Of a stretch of DNA of 64,000 nt, positions 24,099 to 36,664 are shown piece by piece. The position numbers and the translations under genes are program-made. The DNA lies in contig JANYFL010000043.1 in NCBI GenBank assembly GCA_025362735.1, forward strand, positions 1-64,000. Reading direction: 5' to 3'. The stretch is from Betaproteobacteria bacterium (lineage in GTDB: Bacteria; Pseudomonadota; Gammaproteobacteria; Burkholderiales; Burkholderiaceae_D). Position 1 is the stretch's first letter, and each line of letters starts with the position of its first letter. A model generated the notes under the pieces. That model was not told the DNA's origin. It made no database searches and was given only the letters and a program-made list of their open reading frames with translations.

Positions 24099-26207
24099 TT
24101 AAATTTCCAGCGGATCCACTTCGACGTGCCACTGAACACGGGTCTTGATGGCCCTTAGTGCGGCCAGCCAGATGGGCAATAAATTTTGTAGTGCCGGGCG
24201 GGAACGGGCTTCGACCAAAAGCTGCGCGCGCTCGACATTGGCCACGCGTACCAGATTCATGGGTACGGGGTCGTACAAATCAATGGTCGAACTCTGATCG
24301 CACGCCACCAAGAGATTTTGCGCGATTTCGCGGGCGGCGTGGAGAAAAGCCAGCGCGGCCTCAAGGGTCTTGGCTTCGGCACGCAATACGGCATGGTAGG
24401 CATAGGGTGGCAAACCGGCTGTGCGGCGTTCGTCGAGCTGACTTTTGGCGAAGCGGTCAAAGTCGTGTGCGGTCAGCGCTGCAAATAGCGGATGCTGCGG
24501 ATAGCGCGTCTGAATCAGAACCTCTCCGGGCTTATGGGCGCGGCCCGCACGCCCCGCTACTTGCATGAGATTGGCAAACAGTCGTTCAGCCGCGCGGAAA
24601 TCATGCGAAAACAGGGCCGAGTCTGCATCGACCACCCCAACCAAAGTGAGATGACGGAAGTCGTGCCCTTTGGCGACCATTTGCGTGCCGACGAGAATAT
24701 CGACTTCGCCTGCATGAACCGCCGATAAAGCGGTTTGCATGCTGCCTTTGCGACGCGTGCTGTCGCGATCAATGCGCAGAATGCGCGCCTCGGGAAACCA
24801 GCTTGCCAGTGTTTCTTCAATTCGTTGTGTGCCACGTCCGAGCGGGGCCAGATCGACGTTGCCGCAATCCGGGCATGCCTTTGGTACGCGCGCTTCCCAG
24901 CCACAATGATGGCAGTGCAAACGTCCGTCCAATTTGTGAAACACGGCATGGACACTGCAACGTCGGCAATCGCTGATCCAGCCGCAAGCACCGCACGCCA
25001 GCACGGGCGCATAACCACGCCGGTTGTGAAAGATCAGTGATTGCTCGCCGCGCTCAAGACGCTGCTGGATCGCGTTACGCAAGGTCTCGGAAAATCCGTG
25101 TTCGAGTGGCGTGCGTTCCAGACTCACCATGCGGATTTGTGGCAATCCTGCGGCGTCATCCGCCGCTCGTGAGCTTAAGGTCAGTTTTTTATAGCGGCCG
25201 CGCTCGGCTTGCGCCCAGGTTTCTAGTGATGGCGTGGCAGAACCGAGAATGATCGGGATGCGGCGTTGCTGGGCAAGCACCAGAGCCAGATCGCGCGCTG
25301 AATAGCGCAAACCCTCCTGCTGCTTGAATGAGGGATCGTGTTCTTCATCGACCACGACCAGTCCTAGACGCGGCAGCGGCACCATGACCGCCATGCGCGT
25401 GCCCAGCAAAATGTCCGCTTCGCCTTCATGCACCCGTAGCCATTGCAATGCACGTTCGCCGTCGGGCATACCGCTGTGCAAGCTGGCCAGACGTGCCTGC
25501 GGAAAGCGCCCGCGGAAAATCTCCAGCAGTTGAGGTGTGAGGTTGATTTCGGGCACCAAAACCAGAGCCTGCTGGCCGCGTGCCAATACATCGGCAAGGG
25601 CTTGCAAATAAACTTCTGTCTTGCCACTTCCCGTTACGCCGTGCAGCAACAGGGGTTGAAATTCAGATCCTCGCAGTGCAGATCGGATTTCAGTCACAGC
25701 CACCGCCTGTTCAGCTGTGAGGATGGGCATTTGCGTCGATGCCGTTGATGTGTCTGGCTTCGCTGCACCCATGCTTTTTTTGCGTAACTGCCGGATCGAA
25801 CGCGAGCTATAACGTGCTGGTTCTTGTGGCTGAACAGACTCGGGGCGGTAGGCCTTGGCTTTGCGCAGCAATAAAGGCAAGGCCGGGAGCGCAACCTCAC
25901 CAAGTGAACGCTGATAGTAGTCCGCCGCAAAACGCATCAACGTAAACCAGTCTAGCGGCAATGTCGGTACATCATCCAGCACGGCGATGGCATCTCGCAA
26001 TTTGCTGGGCTCAACTTCACTGGTGTCAGTAATTTCAACGATCAGCCCGATCAGGGTCTGGCGCCCGAAAGGCAATAGCACACGCTGACCGATTTCCGCT
26101 GCCCTGTCATCTGGCCAGCGATAGTCAAACAAATCTGACCCGTAATTTAGCCGTGGTGCGTCGAGAATAACGCGCAAAAATCGGTTGCGATGCGATGGCG
26201 TGTTCAC
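24099..26207 (-). CDS. priA: primosomal replication-restart helicase PriA
   Basis: PriA recognises stalled or repaired forks and reloads the replisome. 702 residues with GTG start. The N-terminal DNA-binding domain is followed by a superfamily 2 helicase core with Walker A GVTGSGKTEVYLQAL, the DEEHD Walker B box and motif III GSATPS. An inserted zinc region has cysteine pairs CGACG, CRRC, CHHCG and CPDCG. Motifs V/VI are in QMVAKGHDF and VAGRAGR. Length is slightly below E. coli PriA (732). It is transcribed alone, 391 nt downstream of hemE. Confidence 0.97.
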   Translation of the reverse strand: MNTPSHRNRFLRVILDAPRLNYGSDLFDYRWPDDRAAEIGQRVLLPFGRQTLIGLIVEITDTSEVEPSKLRDAIAVLDDVPTLPLDWFTLMRFAADYYQRSLGEVALPALPLLLRKAKAYRPESVQPQEPARYSSRSIRQLRKKSMGAAKPDTSTASTQMPILTAEQAVAVTEIRSALRGSEFQPLLLHGVTGSGKTEVYLQALADVLARGQQALVLVPEINLTPQLLEIFRGRFPQARLASLHSGMPDGERALQWLRVHEGEADILLGTRMAVMVPLPRLGLVVVDEEHDPSFKQQEGLRYSARDLALVLAQQRRIPIILGSATPSLETWAQAERGRYKKLTLSSRAADDAAGLPQIRMVSLERTPLEHGFSETLRNAIQQRLERGEQSLIFHNRRGYAPVLACGACGWISDCRRCSVHAVFHKLDGRLHCHHCGWEARVPKACPDCGNVDLAPLGRGTQRIEETLASWFPEARILRIDRDSTRRKGSMQTALSAVHAGEVDILVGTQMVAKGHDFRHLTLVGVVDADSALFSHDFRAAERLFANLMQVAGRAGRAHKPGEVLIQTRYPQHPLFAALTAHDFDRFAKSQLDERRTAGLPPYAYHAVLRAEAKTLEAALAFLHAAREIAQNLLVACDQSSTIDLYDPVPMNLVRVANVERAQLLVEARSRPALQNLLPIWLAALRAIKTRVQWHVEVDPLEI

Positions 26208-26598
26208 AATCCAGCCAAGCGAATGCGCGTAACAGACTGTAACGGTTGAGTTTTTTTTATGCTCACCAAGGCTGTGGAAAACTTTGTGACTAAGTCCCTT
26301 TGATCAACGCTAAATACCGGAAGCATAAGGATTTTTGTCATTTTGCTGAAACCTTGTGCATTTTTTTATTCTTTAAAAATCAATCGCTTACGAATTCAGA
26401 ATACCCATTCCCCGGCCTAACAACTGGATGAAATCTGGCATGGCCATTTTTGTGCATAAGTCAAATCGACTTGTCAAGTTGTGCATGAAACCAAGCGCGG
26501 CCATGTGTGCAACGCAACAACGGCTATCTGGTGCGGCCTTCAGGCCAAAATGGTCTTGAAACTCGCATGTTGCTTGAAGCTTTCACACTGTAGGAGCA
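26208..26598. other. 391-nt gene-free region between hemE and priA
   Basis: AT-rich with no gene. It contains GTGGAAAACTTTGTG at about 26273, three copies of TTGTGCAT (about 26354, 26450 and 26479), a TTGACA hexamer on the minus strand at 26472–26477 and the T/A-rich tract TTTTTTTATTCTTTAAAAA around 26364. It is the likely location of the priA promoter. The DnaA-box-like elements are one or two bases off consensus. Confidence 0.4.
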
Positions 26599-27684
26599 TT
26601 ACTTGCGTTGCCGTCGGCTAAAGTCATGCACTGCGTCCACGAGCACACTCACTGCTTCGGGCGGCGTGAACTGCGAGATGCCGTGGCCCAAATTGAAGAC
26701 ATGGCCCGTCGCATTTAGCGGTGTGTTCGCGCCTGTAGAACCAAAGCTCTCCAGAACCCTGGCGACCTCACTGCGAATTTGATTCTCATTGGCGAACAAA
26801 ACCACCGGGTCAAGATTGCCCTGCAAAGCACAGCTTGCGCCGATTCTTGCTCGGGCCTGAGTCATATTAACTGTCCAGTCGAGTCCGACCGCGTCAACGC
26901 CGGTTGCTGCGATTTCCTCCAGCCACAGCCCGCCACCTTTGGTGAAAATGATGGACGGGATGCGCTTGCCCTGATGCTCACTTTTGAGCTGTTCGACCAC
27001 GCGCTTCATATAGCTCAACGAAAACTTCTGGTAGGTACCATCGGCCAGTGCCCCACCCCAAGTATCGAAAATCATCACGGCCTGCGCACCCGCCTCAATC
27101 TGTGCATTCAGATAAGCGGCCACTGCCGCTGCGTTGATCTCCAGTATGTGATGCATAAGATCGGGGCGGTTGTAGAGCATGGTCTTGACAGTACGATAAT
27201 CATCCGAACCGCCGCCCTCAACCATGTAGCACGCCAGTGTCCAGGGGCTGCCTGAAAAACCGATCAAGGGAACACGCCCGGCCAGCTCGTGCCGAATCTG
27301 CTTGACCGCATCGAACACGTATTGCAACTCGGCCAAATCGGGAACCTTGAGCGCCTTGACTGCGGCCTCATCTCGCAAGGGCCGTTCAAATTTAGGTCCT
27401 TCCCCTTCCGCGAAATGCAGTCCAAGTCCCATCGCATCCGGTACGGTAAGGATGTCCGAGAACAAGATGGCTGCATCCAAGGCATAGCGATCCAGCGGTT
27501 GCAGTGTCACCTCCGTCGCGTAATCAGGATTTTTAGCCAAGCCTAAAAATGAACCGGCCCGAGCACGAGTTGCGCGATATTCAGGTAAATATCGGCCGGC
27601 CTGGCGCATTAGCCAGACCGGTGTGTACTCGGTGGGTTGGCGCAATAGCGCGCGGATGAACGTATCGTTTTGGAGAGCGGGCAC
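26599..27684 (-). CDS. hemE: uroporphyrinogen decarboxylase
   Basis: HemE removes four acetate carboxyls from uroporphyrinogen III to give coproporphyrinogen III in haem synthesis. About 361 residues from the GTG at 27684; a TTG three codons upstream is the alternative. Family signatures are complete: [28 protein letters not shown] with the substrate-binding arginines, the catalytic aspartate in [35 protein letters not shown] and [10 protein letters not shown] near the end. It is transcribed alone or together with upstream genes in the same direction. Confidence 0.96.
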   Translation of the reverse strand: MPALQNDTFIRALLRQPTEYTPVWLMRQAGRYLPEYRATRARAGSFLGLAKNPDYATEVTLQPLDRYALDAAILFSDILTVPDAMGLGLHFAEGEGPKFERPLRDEAAVKALKVPDLAELQYVFDAVKQIRHELAGRVPLIGFSGSPWTLACYMVEGGGSDDYRTVKTMLYNRPDLMHHILEINAAAVAAYLNAQIEAGAQAVMIFDTWGGALADGTYQKFSLSYMKRVVEQLKSEHQGKRIPSIIFTKGGGLWLEEIAATGVDAVGLDWTVNMTQARARIGASCALQGNLDPVVLFANENQIRSEVARVLESFGSTGANTPLNATGHVFNLGHGISQFTPPEAVSVLVDAVHDFSRRQRK

Positions 27685-27730
27685 GGGTGGCAATCAGTAA
27701 GGGCAAAGGGTGCATTTTACGTTCATGGAC

Positions 27731-28543
27731 TCAATTGTCCGGAATACAATTTCTCGCCCTCCAATCTTTCAACCAGTCCAAGCCTTCACGCGTCGATTTT
27801 TTGGGCCAATATTCACAGCCGACCCAGCCCGAATAGCCCAATTCGTCCATGCGCCGAAACAGGTAGGAATAATTAATCTCACCGATATTTGGCTCGTGAC
27901 GATCGGGTACTCCGGCAATCTGAATATGGCCGATGCCATTCATATACAGCTCAAGCTTGGTCGCCAAGTTGCCTTCGACGATCTGGCAGTGATAAAAATC
28001 CATTTGCACCTTGATCACATCCAAGCCGGTGCGCTCGCGCACTTGTTGGCAAATTGCATGCGCGTCAGCTTGACGATTCAAAAAATAACCCGGCATGTCA
28101 CGCGGATTAATGGGTTCGATCAGCAGTGTTACGCCCGCCTTGGCGGCGAGTGGGGCGGCGTTGCAAAGATTCTCGATCAAGGTCTGGCGACACACTTGCG
28201 CAGCCAATCCTTCGGGAACAATTCCGGACAGGATGTGGATGTGCGGACATGCCATTACATGAGCCAGCTCCAGAGCAATTTCAAGGGAACGAAAAAATTT
28301 CTCCTGCTTGCCCGGTAACGCCGCCCATCCTCTTTCACCCGCAGCTATGTCGCCCGCGGGCGCGTTGAATAGAACCAGTGAAAGTCGATGCGTATCAAGT
28401 AGCCGCCGCAGTTCCTGCGCTGGGTAGTCATGAATCCATTGCGCTTCAACGTCTTGAAATCCATCGGCTCGTGCGGCGGCAAAGCGATCCAGAAATGTAT
28501 GCTCGCCATACATCGTCGACAAATTGGCGGCAAATCGTGGCAT
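27731..28543 (-). CDS. hyi: hydroxypyruvate isomerase (TIM-barrel)
   Basis: Xylose-isomerase-like TIM barrel of 270 residues. MPRFAANLSTMYGEHTFLDRFAAARADGFQDVEAQ and the metal/active-site region LLIEPINPRDMPGYFLNRQADA are typical of Hyi, which interconverts hydroxypyruvate and tartronate semialdehyde. The glutamates of LLIEPIN and VGCEYWP are the likely catalytic pair. No glyoxylate carboligase or tartronate-semialdehyde reductase gene is nearby, so the pathway context (glyoxylate or glycerate metabolism) is not supported by neighbours. The ATG is 6 nt downstream of the TonB-C lipoprotein gene. Confidence 0.88.
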   Translation of the reverse strand: MPRFAANLSTMYGEHTFLDRFAAARADGFQDVEAQWIHDYPAQELRRLLDTHRLSLVLFNAPAGDIAAGERGWAALPGKQEKFFRSLEIALELAHVMACPHIHILSGIVPEGLAAQVCRQTLIENLCNAAPLAAKAGVTLLIEPINPRDMPGYFLNRQADAHAICQQVRERTGLDVIKVQMDFYHCQIVEGNLATKLELYMNGIGHIQIAGVPDRHEPNIGEINYSYLFRRMDELGYSGWVGCEYWPKKSTREGLDWLKDWRARNCIPDN

Positions 28544-28548
28544 GCCGA

Positions 28549-29082
28549 TTATTCTGATGCCTGCGGCTCAGCGAGTGACCGAATCTGGAAACGACCGTCA
28601 TTGCGGAATAACCAGGTCTCGACAAATTCAGCATTTCCACCTTGCATGAACAGGCGATTGGGCATCGGCAAAGGCGACGCGTTACGCACACTTTGCATCG
28701 CACGTGCCTCCAGTTCCTTGTAACCATTGGATCGCATCACACTGACGTGACTGAGCTGTCCTTTGCCATCGACCCGAATTTTCAGGACAACGATGGATTT
28801 AAGCAAAGGGGGTGGCTGCCCCTCATACAAATCTTGGGGGTTGGTCCGATAAAGCTGCTTGGCAACATCACGTTTATAGCCATTCATCGTGAGTGCGAAT
28901 GACTGGGCAGACTGGGTAGACTGGGCCGGCTCAGCCGTGGACGTCTCTGGTTTGGAAAGGCCCGGAGAGGATGGTGGTGGACTGCCACAACCGGCCAGCC
29001 AGCTTAACCCGCTGATCGCAAGCATGGCAAACCAACGTTTCAATTGCCGCAGTCGGTGCATGGGGATGTTAGTACTTCGCAT
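28549..29082 (-). CDS. lipoprotein with TonB C-terminal-like domain
   Basis: Protein of 177 residues from the ATG at 29082, which has GAGG 6 nt upstream; a longer reading to 29229 would run through the atp terminator. The signal peptide ends in lipobox LSWLAGC, then a Ser/Pro/Thr-rich tether. The C-terminal 90 residues, with VVLKIRVDGKGQLSHVSVMRSNGYKELEARAMQSVRNASPLP, are the TonB-C fold. It lacks the N-terminal TM and proline bridge of true TonB, so it more likely acts as an envelope-anchored adaptor. It precedes hyi by 5 nt. Confidence 0.75.
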   Translation of the reverse strand: MRSTNIPMHRLRQLKRWFAMLAISGLSWLAGCGSPPPSSPGLSKPETSTAEPAQSTQSAQSFALTMNGYKRDVAKQLYRTNPQDLYEGQPPPLLKSIVVLKIRVDGKGQLSHVSVMRSNGYKELEARAMQSVRNASPLPMPNRLFMQGGNAEFVETWLFRNDGRFQIRSLAEPQASE

Positions 29083-29181
29083 TGCTCGCCTCAACAATAA
29101 GACATGTGAAGGGCTTGATATTTTTATTCGATTGCATTTCGGTCCGAATGATTCCACGAAACGCGATGCTTGACCAAAAAT

Positions 29182-29203
29182 AAAGGCGGCCCAAGCCGCC
29201 TTT
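29182..29203 (-). terminator. intrinsic terminator of the atp operon
   Basis: AAAGGCGGC pairs with GCCGCCTTT across a 4-nt loop, a perfect 9-bp stem. On the minus strand it is followed by ATTTTTGG; on the plus strand by ATTTTCG, so it may work both ways. It lies 22 nt after the atpC stop. Confidence 0.85.
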
Positions 29204-29225
29204 ATTTTCGATACAGGTAGAAAAC

Positions 29226-29648
29226 TCAACGGCGCTGACGCAGCTTGGCAATCGCCGCCAGTTGTGCCGCCATGATGGCCAGTTCCGATTGAGCCCGGGC
29301 CAGATCGAGATCACTCTTGGCATTAGTGATTGCTTCTTCTGCAATCCGTTTCGCCTCAAGCGCCTTGGCTTCGTCGAGATCGTGTCCACGAATTGCCGTA
29401 TCAGCCAACACGGTCACGACATCGGGCTGCACTTCAAGAATGCCGCCAGCCACAAAGACGAATTCTTCCTCGTCTTGACCATTGACCTTGATGCGCACCG
29501 CACCTGGTTTGATGCGCGTGATCAGCGGCGTGTGCTTGGGATAGATACCGAGCTCGCCGACTTCACCGGGCAAAGCGACGAACTCCGCCTCGCCTGAAAA
29601 GATCGAGGCTTCGGCTGAGACGACGTCGACATGAATGGTATGTGCCAT
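29226..29648 (-). CDS. atpC: ATP synthase epsilon subunit
   Basis: F1 epsilon subunit, 140 residues from the ATG at 29648 (AGGA 6 nt upstream); the ten extra residues of a longer reading have no family support. The N-terminal β-barrel is [39 protein letters not shown], contacting gamma and the c-ring. The C-terminal helices, rich in alanine and glutamate, inhibit ATP hydrolysis. Last gene of the atp operon, followed by the terminator. Confidence 0.96.
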   Translation of the reverse strand: MAHTIHVDVVSAEASIFSGEAEFVALPGEVGELGIYPKHTPLITRIKPGAVRIKVNGQDEEEFVFVAGGILEVQPDVVTVLADTAIRGHDLDEAKALEAKRIAEEAITNAKSDLDLARAQSELAIMAAQLAAIAKLRQRR

Positions 29649-29701
29649 TGCTAATCCTGTTAAACCTTCAGCGTTCAACGCTTCGCGTCAAACGCCGAAT
29701 G

Positions 29702-31147
<1,446 letters not shown>

Positions 31148-31178
31148 TTAATTAAAATTCGTGAATGTTCAAACCACA

Positions 31179-32057
31179 TCAGATCGCTGCCGCTCCGGCA
31201 ACAATCTCTGAAAGTTCTTTGGTAATCGCGGCCTGACGGGTCTTGTTGTAGATCAGCTTCAATTCATTGATGACGTTACCGGCGTTGTCGGTTGCAGCCT
31301 TCATCGCAACCATGCGCGCCGATTGTTCCGATGCCATGTTTTCCGACACGGCCTGATACACCAGCGCTTCAACGTAACGCACCATCAATTCTTCGATAAC
31401 GGTCTGCGCATCCGGCTCGTACAGATAATCCCAGCCGTAAGCTTTCTTTTCCTCGGCCGTCTGACTCATGTTCTTGCCGTTTAGCGGCAAGAGTTGCTCG
31501 ACCATCGGCTCCTGTTTCATCGTGTTGATGAACTTGGTGTAGCACAGATAGATCGCCTTCAACCGGCCTTGCTGATAAGCGTCGAGCAGCACCTTGACGG
31601 GGCCAATCAGCTTGTCCAAGTGTGGGGTATCGCCCAGATGTACCGAATGTGCAACCACCTTGGCGCCAACGCGATTAAGAAAACCGAAACCCTTGTTACC
31701 AATCGCGACTGCCTCAACCTTGACGCCCTGCGCATCAAGCTCACGAAACTTGGTGGTCATGGCACGCAGCACATTGGTATTCATGCCGCCGCACAAACCT
31801 TTGTCGGTCGTCACGACAATAAAACCGGCGCTGGTCGCCTCGTCGTGCTCCACCAAGAAAGGGTGGGTGAACTCGGGATTGGCATCAGACAGACGCACCG
31901 TGATATTGCGTACCTTTTCTGCATAAGGACGAGCCGAGCGCATGCGCTCCTGCGCCTTGCGCATTTTGGACGCGGCGACCATTTCCATCGCCTTGGTAAT
32001 CTTCTTGGTGTTCTCAACGCTCTTGATCTTGCCGCGTATCTCTTTACCTGCCGCCAT
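31179..32057 (-). CDS. atpG: ATP synthase gamma subunit
   Basis: Central-stalk gamma subunit, 292 residues. The N-terminal helix, [35 protein letters not shown], and the C-terminal helix ending [15 protein letters not shown] form the coiled coil rotating inside the α3β3 ring. [12 protein letters not shown] is the typical middle motif. It lies between atpA and atpD with 29- and 76-nt gaps. Confidence 0.97.
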   Translation of the reverse strand: MAAGKEIRGKIKSVENTKKITKAMEMVAASKMRKAQERMRSARPYAEKVRNITVRLSDANPEFTHPFLVEHDEATSAGFIVVTTDKGLCGGMNTNVLRAMTTKFRELDAQGVKVEAVAIGNKGFGFLNRVGAKVVAHSVHLGDTPHLDKLIGPVKVLLDAYQQGRLKAIYLCYTKFINTMKQEPMVEQLLPLNGKNMSQTAEEKKAYGWDYLYEPDAQTVIEELMVRYVEALVYQAVSENMASEQSARMVAMKAATDNAGNVINELKLIYNKTRQAAITKELSEIVAGAAAI

Positions 32058-32086
32058 GACGGAGCTCCTTTAAGTCGTGGCGTGGG

Positions 32087-33640
32087 TTAAGCGAACGACT
32101 TCTTGAACGCAGTAATTGCGCTGGACAACTCGGCTTCAGCATCCTTGTCCATCGCCTTGTCTTTTTCCAGCTTGGCCAGCAATGCCGCATGTCCCGACTT
32201 GAGCGACTGATGCAGGCCATGTTCAAAGGCGAGGACGCGCTTGACATCCACGTTATCCATGAAGCCCTTGTTGACGGCAAACAGCGTGGCCGCCATCAGC
32301 GAGATCGGCAGTGGCGAATACTGCGCCTGCTTTAACAATTCGGTCACGCGGGCACCGCGATCCAACTGCTTGCGGGTTGCTTCGTCGAGGTCGGAAGCAA
32401 ACTGGGCGAACGCAGCCAGCTCGCGATACTGCGCCAAGTCAGTACGAATACCGCCCGACAAGCTCTTGATCAGCTTGGTCTGAGCCGCGCCACCCACCCG
32501 TGACACCGAGATACCAGCGTTGATAGCGGGACGGATACCAGCGTTGAACAGCGAGGTTTCCAGGAAGATCTGGCCATCGGTAATCGAAATCACGTTAGTC
32601 GGAACGAAAGCGGAAACGTCACCGGCTTGAGTTTCAATCACAGGCAACGCGGTTAGCGAACCGGTCTTGCCCTTGACGGCACCTTTGGTAAAGGCTTCGA
32701 CATAGTCGGCATTCACACGTGCGGCACGTTCCAGCAAGCGGCTGTGCAGATAGAACACGTCACCAGGATAAGCCTCACGTCCCGGCGGACGGCGCAACAG
32801 CAGCGACACTTGACGATAAGCCACAGCCTGCTTGGACAGATCGTCATATACGATCAGCGCATCTTCACCGCGATCGCGGAAGTATTCACCCATTGTGCAG
32901 CCTGAGTAGGCCGACACATACTGCATTGCGGCCGATTCGGAAGCGGGAGCCGCCACGACGATGGTGTAGTCCATCGCACCGGCCTGCTCAAGCGCACGCA
33001 CCACACTCTTGATCGATGAAGCCTTCTGACCGATCGCGACGTAGACGCAAGTTACGCCTTGACCCTTCTGGTTGATGATCGCGTCGATGGCCACCGCAGT
33101 CTTACCAGTCTGGCGGTCACCAATGATCAGCTCACGCTGACCACGACCAATTGGCACCATCGAGTCGATGGACTTGAGACCGGTTTGCAGCGGCTGGTCG
33201 ACCGACTTCCGTGCAATCACGCCCGGAGCAACTTTTTCGATCACGTCAGTCATCTTGGCGTTGATCGGACCCTTGCCATCAATCGGCTGACCCAGCGCAT
33301 TGACAACGCGGCCAATCAGCTCAGGGCCGACTGGCACCTCAAGAATGCGGCCCGTACATTTGACGGTGTCGCCTTCGGAAATATGTTCGTACTCACCCAG
33401 GATCACCGCGCCAACCGAGTCGCGCTCGAGGTTCAGCGCCAGACCAAAAGAGGGTTGGCCGTCCGATCCTGCCGGGAACTCCAGCATCTCACCCTGCATC
33501 GCATCGGACAAGCCGTGGACGCGGACGATACCGTCGGTCACCGAAACCACCGTGCCCTGGTTGCGGACTTCGGTCGAAGCGCCGAGGCCTTCGATACGGG
33601 TTTTGATCAGTTCACTGATTTCAGAAGGATTGAGATGCAT
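32087..33640 (-). CDS. atpA: ATP synthase alpha subunit
   Basis: Non-catalytic F1 alpha subunit, 517 residues from the ATG at 33640 (GGAG 6 nt upstream), giving [19 protein letters not shown] as in other betaproteobacteria. The P-loop is [13 protein letters not shown]; the arginine finger lies in the VSRVGGAAQ region. 113 nt separate it from atpH, the longest gap inside the operon. Confidence 0.98.
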   Translation of the reverse strand: MHLNPSEISELIKTRIEGLGASTEVRNQGTVVSVTDGIVRVHGLSDAMQGEMLEFPAGSDGQPSFGLALNLERDSVGAVILGEYEHISEGDTVKCTGRILEVPVGPELIGRVVNALGQPIDGKGPINAKMTDVIEKVAPGVIARKSVDQPLQTGLKSIDSMVPIGRGQRELIIGDRQTGKTAVAIDAIINQKGQGVTCVYVAIGQKASSIKSVVRALEQAGAMDYTIVVAAPASESAAMQYVSAYSGCTMGEYFRDRGEDALIVYDDLSKQAVAYRQVSLLLRRPPGREAYPGDVFYLHSRLLERAARVNADYVEAFTKGAVKGKTGSLTALPVIETQAGDVSAFVPTNVISITDGQIFLETSLFNAGIRPAINAGISVSRVGGAAQTKLIKSLSGGIRTDLAQYRELAAFAQFASDLDEATRKQLDRGARVTELLKQAQYSPLPISLMAATLFAVNKGFMDNVDVKRVLAFEHGLHQSLKSGHAALLAKLEKDKAMDKDAEAELSSAITAFKKSFA

Positions 33641-33753
33641 TGCAAACTCCAATAATGTTCTTGATAGCCAGCTTAATAACTAAATTCGAGCTAAATTCGT
33701 CAGCTGATTCGTTGTATTTGGCGTATAATTCGGCGTATTTTGTTCGTTTCGGC

Positions 33754-34287
33754 TCAGGCCACAAGTGCAGCGCGCATCTGCTCAAGCCGCGTACGAACCG
33801 AGGTATCCAGTACCCGATCACCGACCACGACACGCACACCACCAATCAGACTTTCATCGACCGTGACACTGGGCTTGAGCTTGATCTGGAATTTCTTTTC
33901 CAATGCCGCAACCAGTTCACTTACCTGAGCTTCGTTCAGCGGAAACGCACTGAGAATCTGGGCGTCTGCCGTCCCTTCCTGGGCATTTTTCAATGCTTGG
34001 AACTGAGTGGCAATTTCCGGCAACGAAGCCAGACGACCATTCTCAATCAAGGTCCGGATGAAATTCTCTGCCAACGGCGTCAACGGCGTTTTCAGTGCAG
34101 CCACAAACACGCCATAAATCTGGTCGTCGCTGAACTTCGGATTGGCAATGACCGATTGCATGCCCTCATGCGACGCCACCACAGCCATCTCCGCAACTGA
34201 GGCAGACCAGGCTTTGAGGTCACCGCCTTTGGCCACACGGAATAGCGCCTCGGCGTAAGGGCGTGCGATCGTAGAAATTTCAGCCAT
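33754..34287 (-). CDS. atpH: ATP synthase delta subunit
   Basis: Peripheral-stalk F1 delta subunit of 177 residues. [19 protein letters not shown] is the typical start of the N-terminal helical domain, which binds alpha; the C-terminal signature is [29 protein letters not shown]. It joins F1 to the b subunit dimer encoded 17 nt upstream. Confidence 0.96.
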   Translation of the reverse strand: MAEISTIARPYAEALFRVAKGGDLKAWSASVAEMAVVASHEGMQSVIANPKFSDDQIYGVFVAALKTPLTPLAENFIRTLIENGRLASLPEIATQFQALKNAQEGTADAQILSAFPLNEAQVSELVAALEKKFQIKLKPSVTVDESLIGGVRVVVGDRVLDTSVRTRLEQMRAALVA

Positions 34288-34304
34288 GATGAATCGCCGT
34301 CCGC

Positions 34305-34775
34305 TTACAGTTGAGTCTTGAGTTGGGACAACAAGTCGGCGTGCACTCCCGCGTTGATTTCACGCTTGAGGATCTGCTCAGCACCCTTGACGGCCAGCGA
34401 CGCAACCTGATCGCGTAGTGACTCGCGGGCACGCTGCATTTCTTGCTCCGCCTCGGCTTTGGCTTCCGCCAGGATGCGCGCCTTTTCAGTCTCAGCCTGT
34501 TTTTTCGCGTCTTCGATCACCATCAGACCTTGCTTTTCAGCTTCGGCCATACGAGTTTGGTTTTCGGCACGCGACTTGGCCAATTCCGCCTCGACGCGCT
34601 TGTTCGCTTCGGCCAGCTCTTGCTTGCCTTTATCGGCAGCAGCCAGACCATCAGCAATTTTCTTGGCGCGCTCGTCCAGTGCCTTCATCAGCGGCGGCCA
34701 CACGAATTTCATCGTGAAGCCTGCGAGGATGAAGAACACCACGAACTGCACCAGCATGGTGGCATTCAGATTCAC
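34305..34775 (-). CDS. atpF: ATP synthase b subunit
   Basis: Fo stator subunit b, 156 residues. One N-terminal TM helix ([24 protein letters not shown]) is followed by a long charged coiled coil ([28 protein letters not shown] onward) that dimerises and reaches up to delta. Only one b gene is present, consistent with a b2 homodimer. Confidence 0.96.
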   Translation of the reverse strand: MNLNATMLVQFVVFFILAGFTMKFVWPPLMKALDERAKKIADGLAAADKGKQELAEANKRVEAELAKSRAENQTRMAEAEKQGLMVIEDAKKQAETEKARILAEAKAEAEQEMQRARESLRDQVASLAVKGAEQILKREINAGVHADLLSQLKTQL

Positions 34776-34846
34776 GGTCTATTCCTTATCGGCCAGGAGA
34801 TAAAACACCGTTCGCAGCACTAAGCGCGACGGCGGATAATCACTAA

Positions 34847-35104
<258 letters not shown>

Positions 35105-35147
35105 TTATAAATGAACAATTAAAAAAGAAAACTACGTTTAGCAGACC

Positions 35148-36068
<921 letters not shown>

Positions 36069-36434
36069 TTAGTTTTTATAAAATACGAATGACAGCAGAT
36101 AGCTTTTTAGCGCCGCAATAAAACCGATCAACAGCGCTAGCCAATTCAAATCATGATACTTCATGGCGATGACGAATAATAACGCAACAGTCAGCGCCAG
36201 CTTGACAAATTCTCCGGCAAAAAAAGATGCAACATTCGCACCACTTGGACGCCGCGCCTGGATCATTAACCGCATCGCGAATAAACCATTGGGAACAATG
36301 CAAGCTGCGCCCCCAAGACCTGCCGATACAGCCGCATGCAATCCGGCGCTACCCAACCCCCACGATGCCGCAAGGATCAGAGCCACGACCACACTGACGG
36401 CGATTTGCAACGAGACGATCTTTAGCATCACCAC
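36069..36434 (-). CDS. atpI: ATP synthase assembly protein AtpI
   Basis: Small membrane protein of 121 residues with four predicted TM segments, the first at LQIAVSVVVALILAASWGL, and SAGLGGAACIVPNGLFAMRLM, a typical AtpI feature. It helps c-ring assembly and may move Mg2+. First gene of the atp operon; the promoter is about 45 nt upstream. Confidence 0.88.
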   Translation of the reverse strand: MVMLKIVSLQIAVSVVVALILAASWGLGSAGLHAAVSAGLGGAACIVPNGLFAMRLMIQARRPSGANVASFFAGEFVKLALTVALLFVIAMKYHDLNWLALLIGFIAALKSYLLSFVFYKN

Positions 36435-36476
36435 AATTTTTTCGTCTCACCGCAAAGAAAACTGCAAAGCGGCGAA

Positions 36477-36505
36477 ATTCTACTGGTTCACCTGATGTTC
36501 GTCAA
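36477..36505 (-). promoter_or_regulatory. atp operon promoter (sigma-70 type)
   Basis: On the minus strand TTGACG (36500–36505), a 17-nt spacer and TAGAAT (36477–36482), the best −35/−10 match in this gap. Transcription would start near 36470, about 36 nt before atpI. Confidence 0.65.
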
Positions 36506-36664
36506 ACCCCACTCGGTTGTTCTGATTGCGGCGGGTTATTCTGGCTCACATTATCGTCGAATCATCCCATTGTTTGCGTTGAGATGTTAAATTAGCTGGG
36601 CTGGTAACCGTAAGCAAGAAACCGGTAATCAAATACCACCTTGAATTCATGGGGAGAGCGATCA

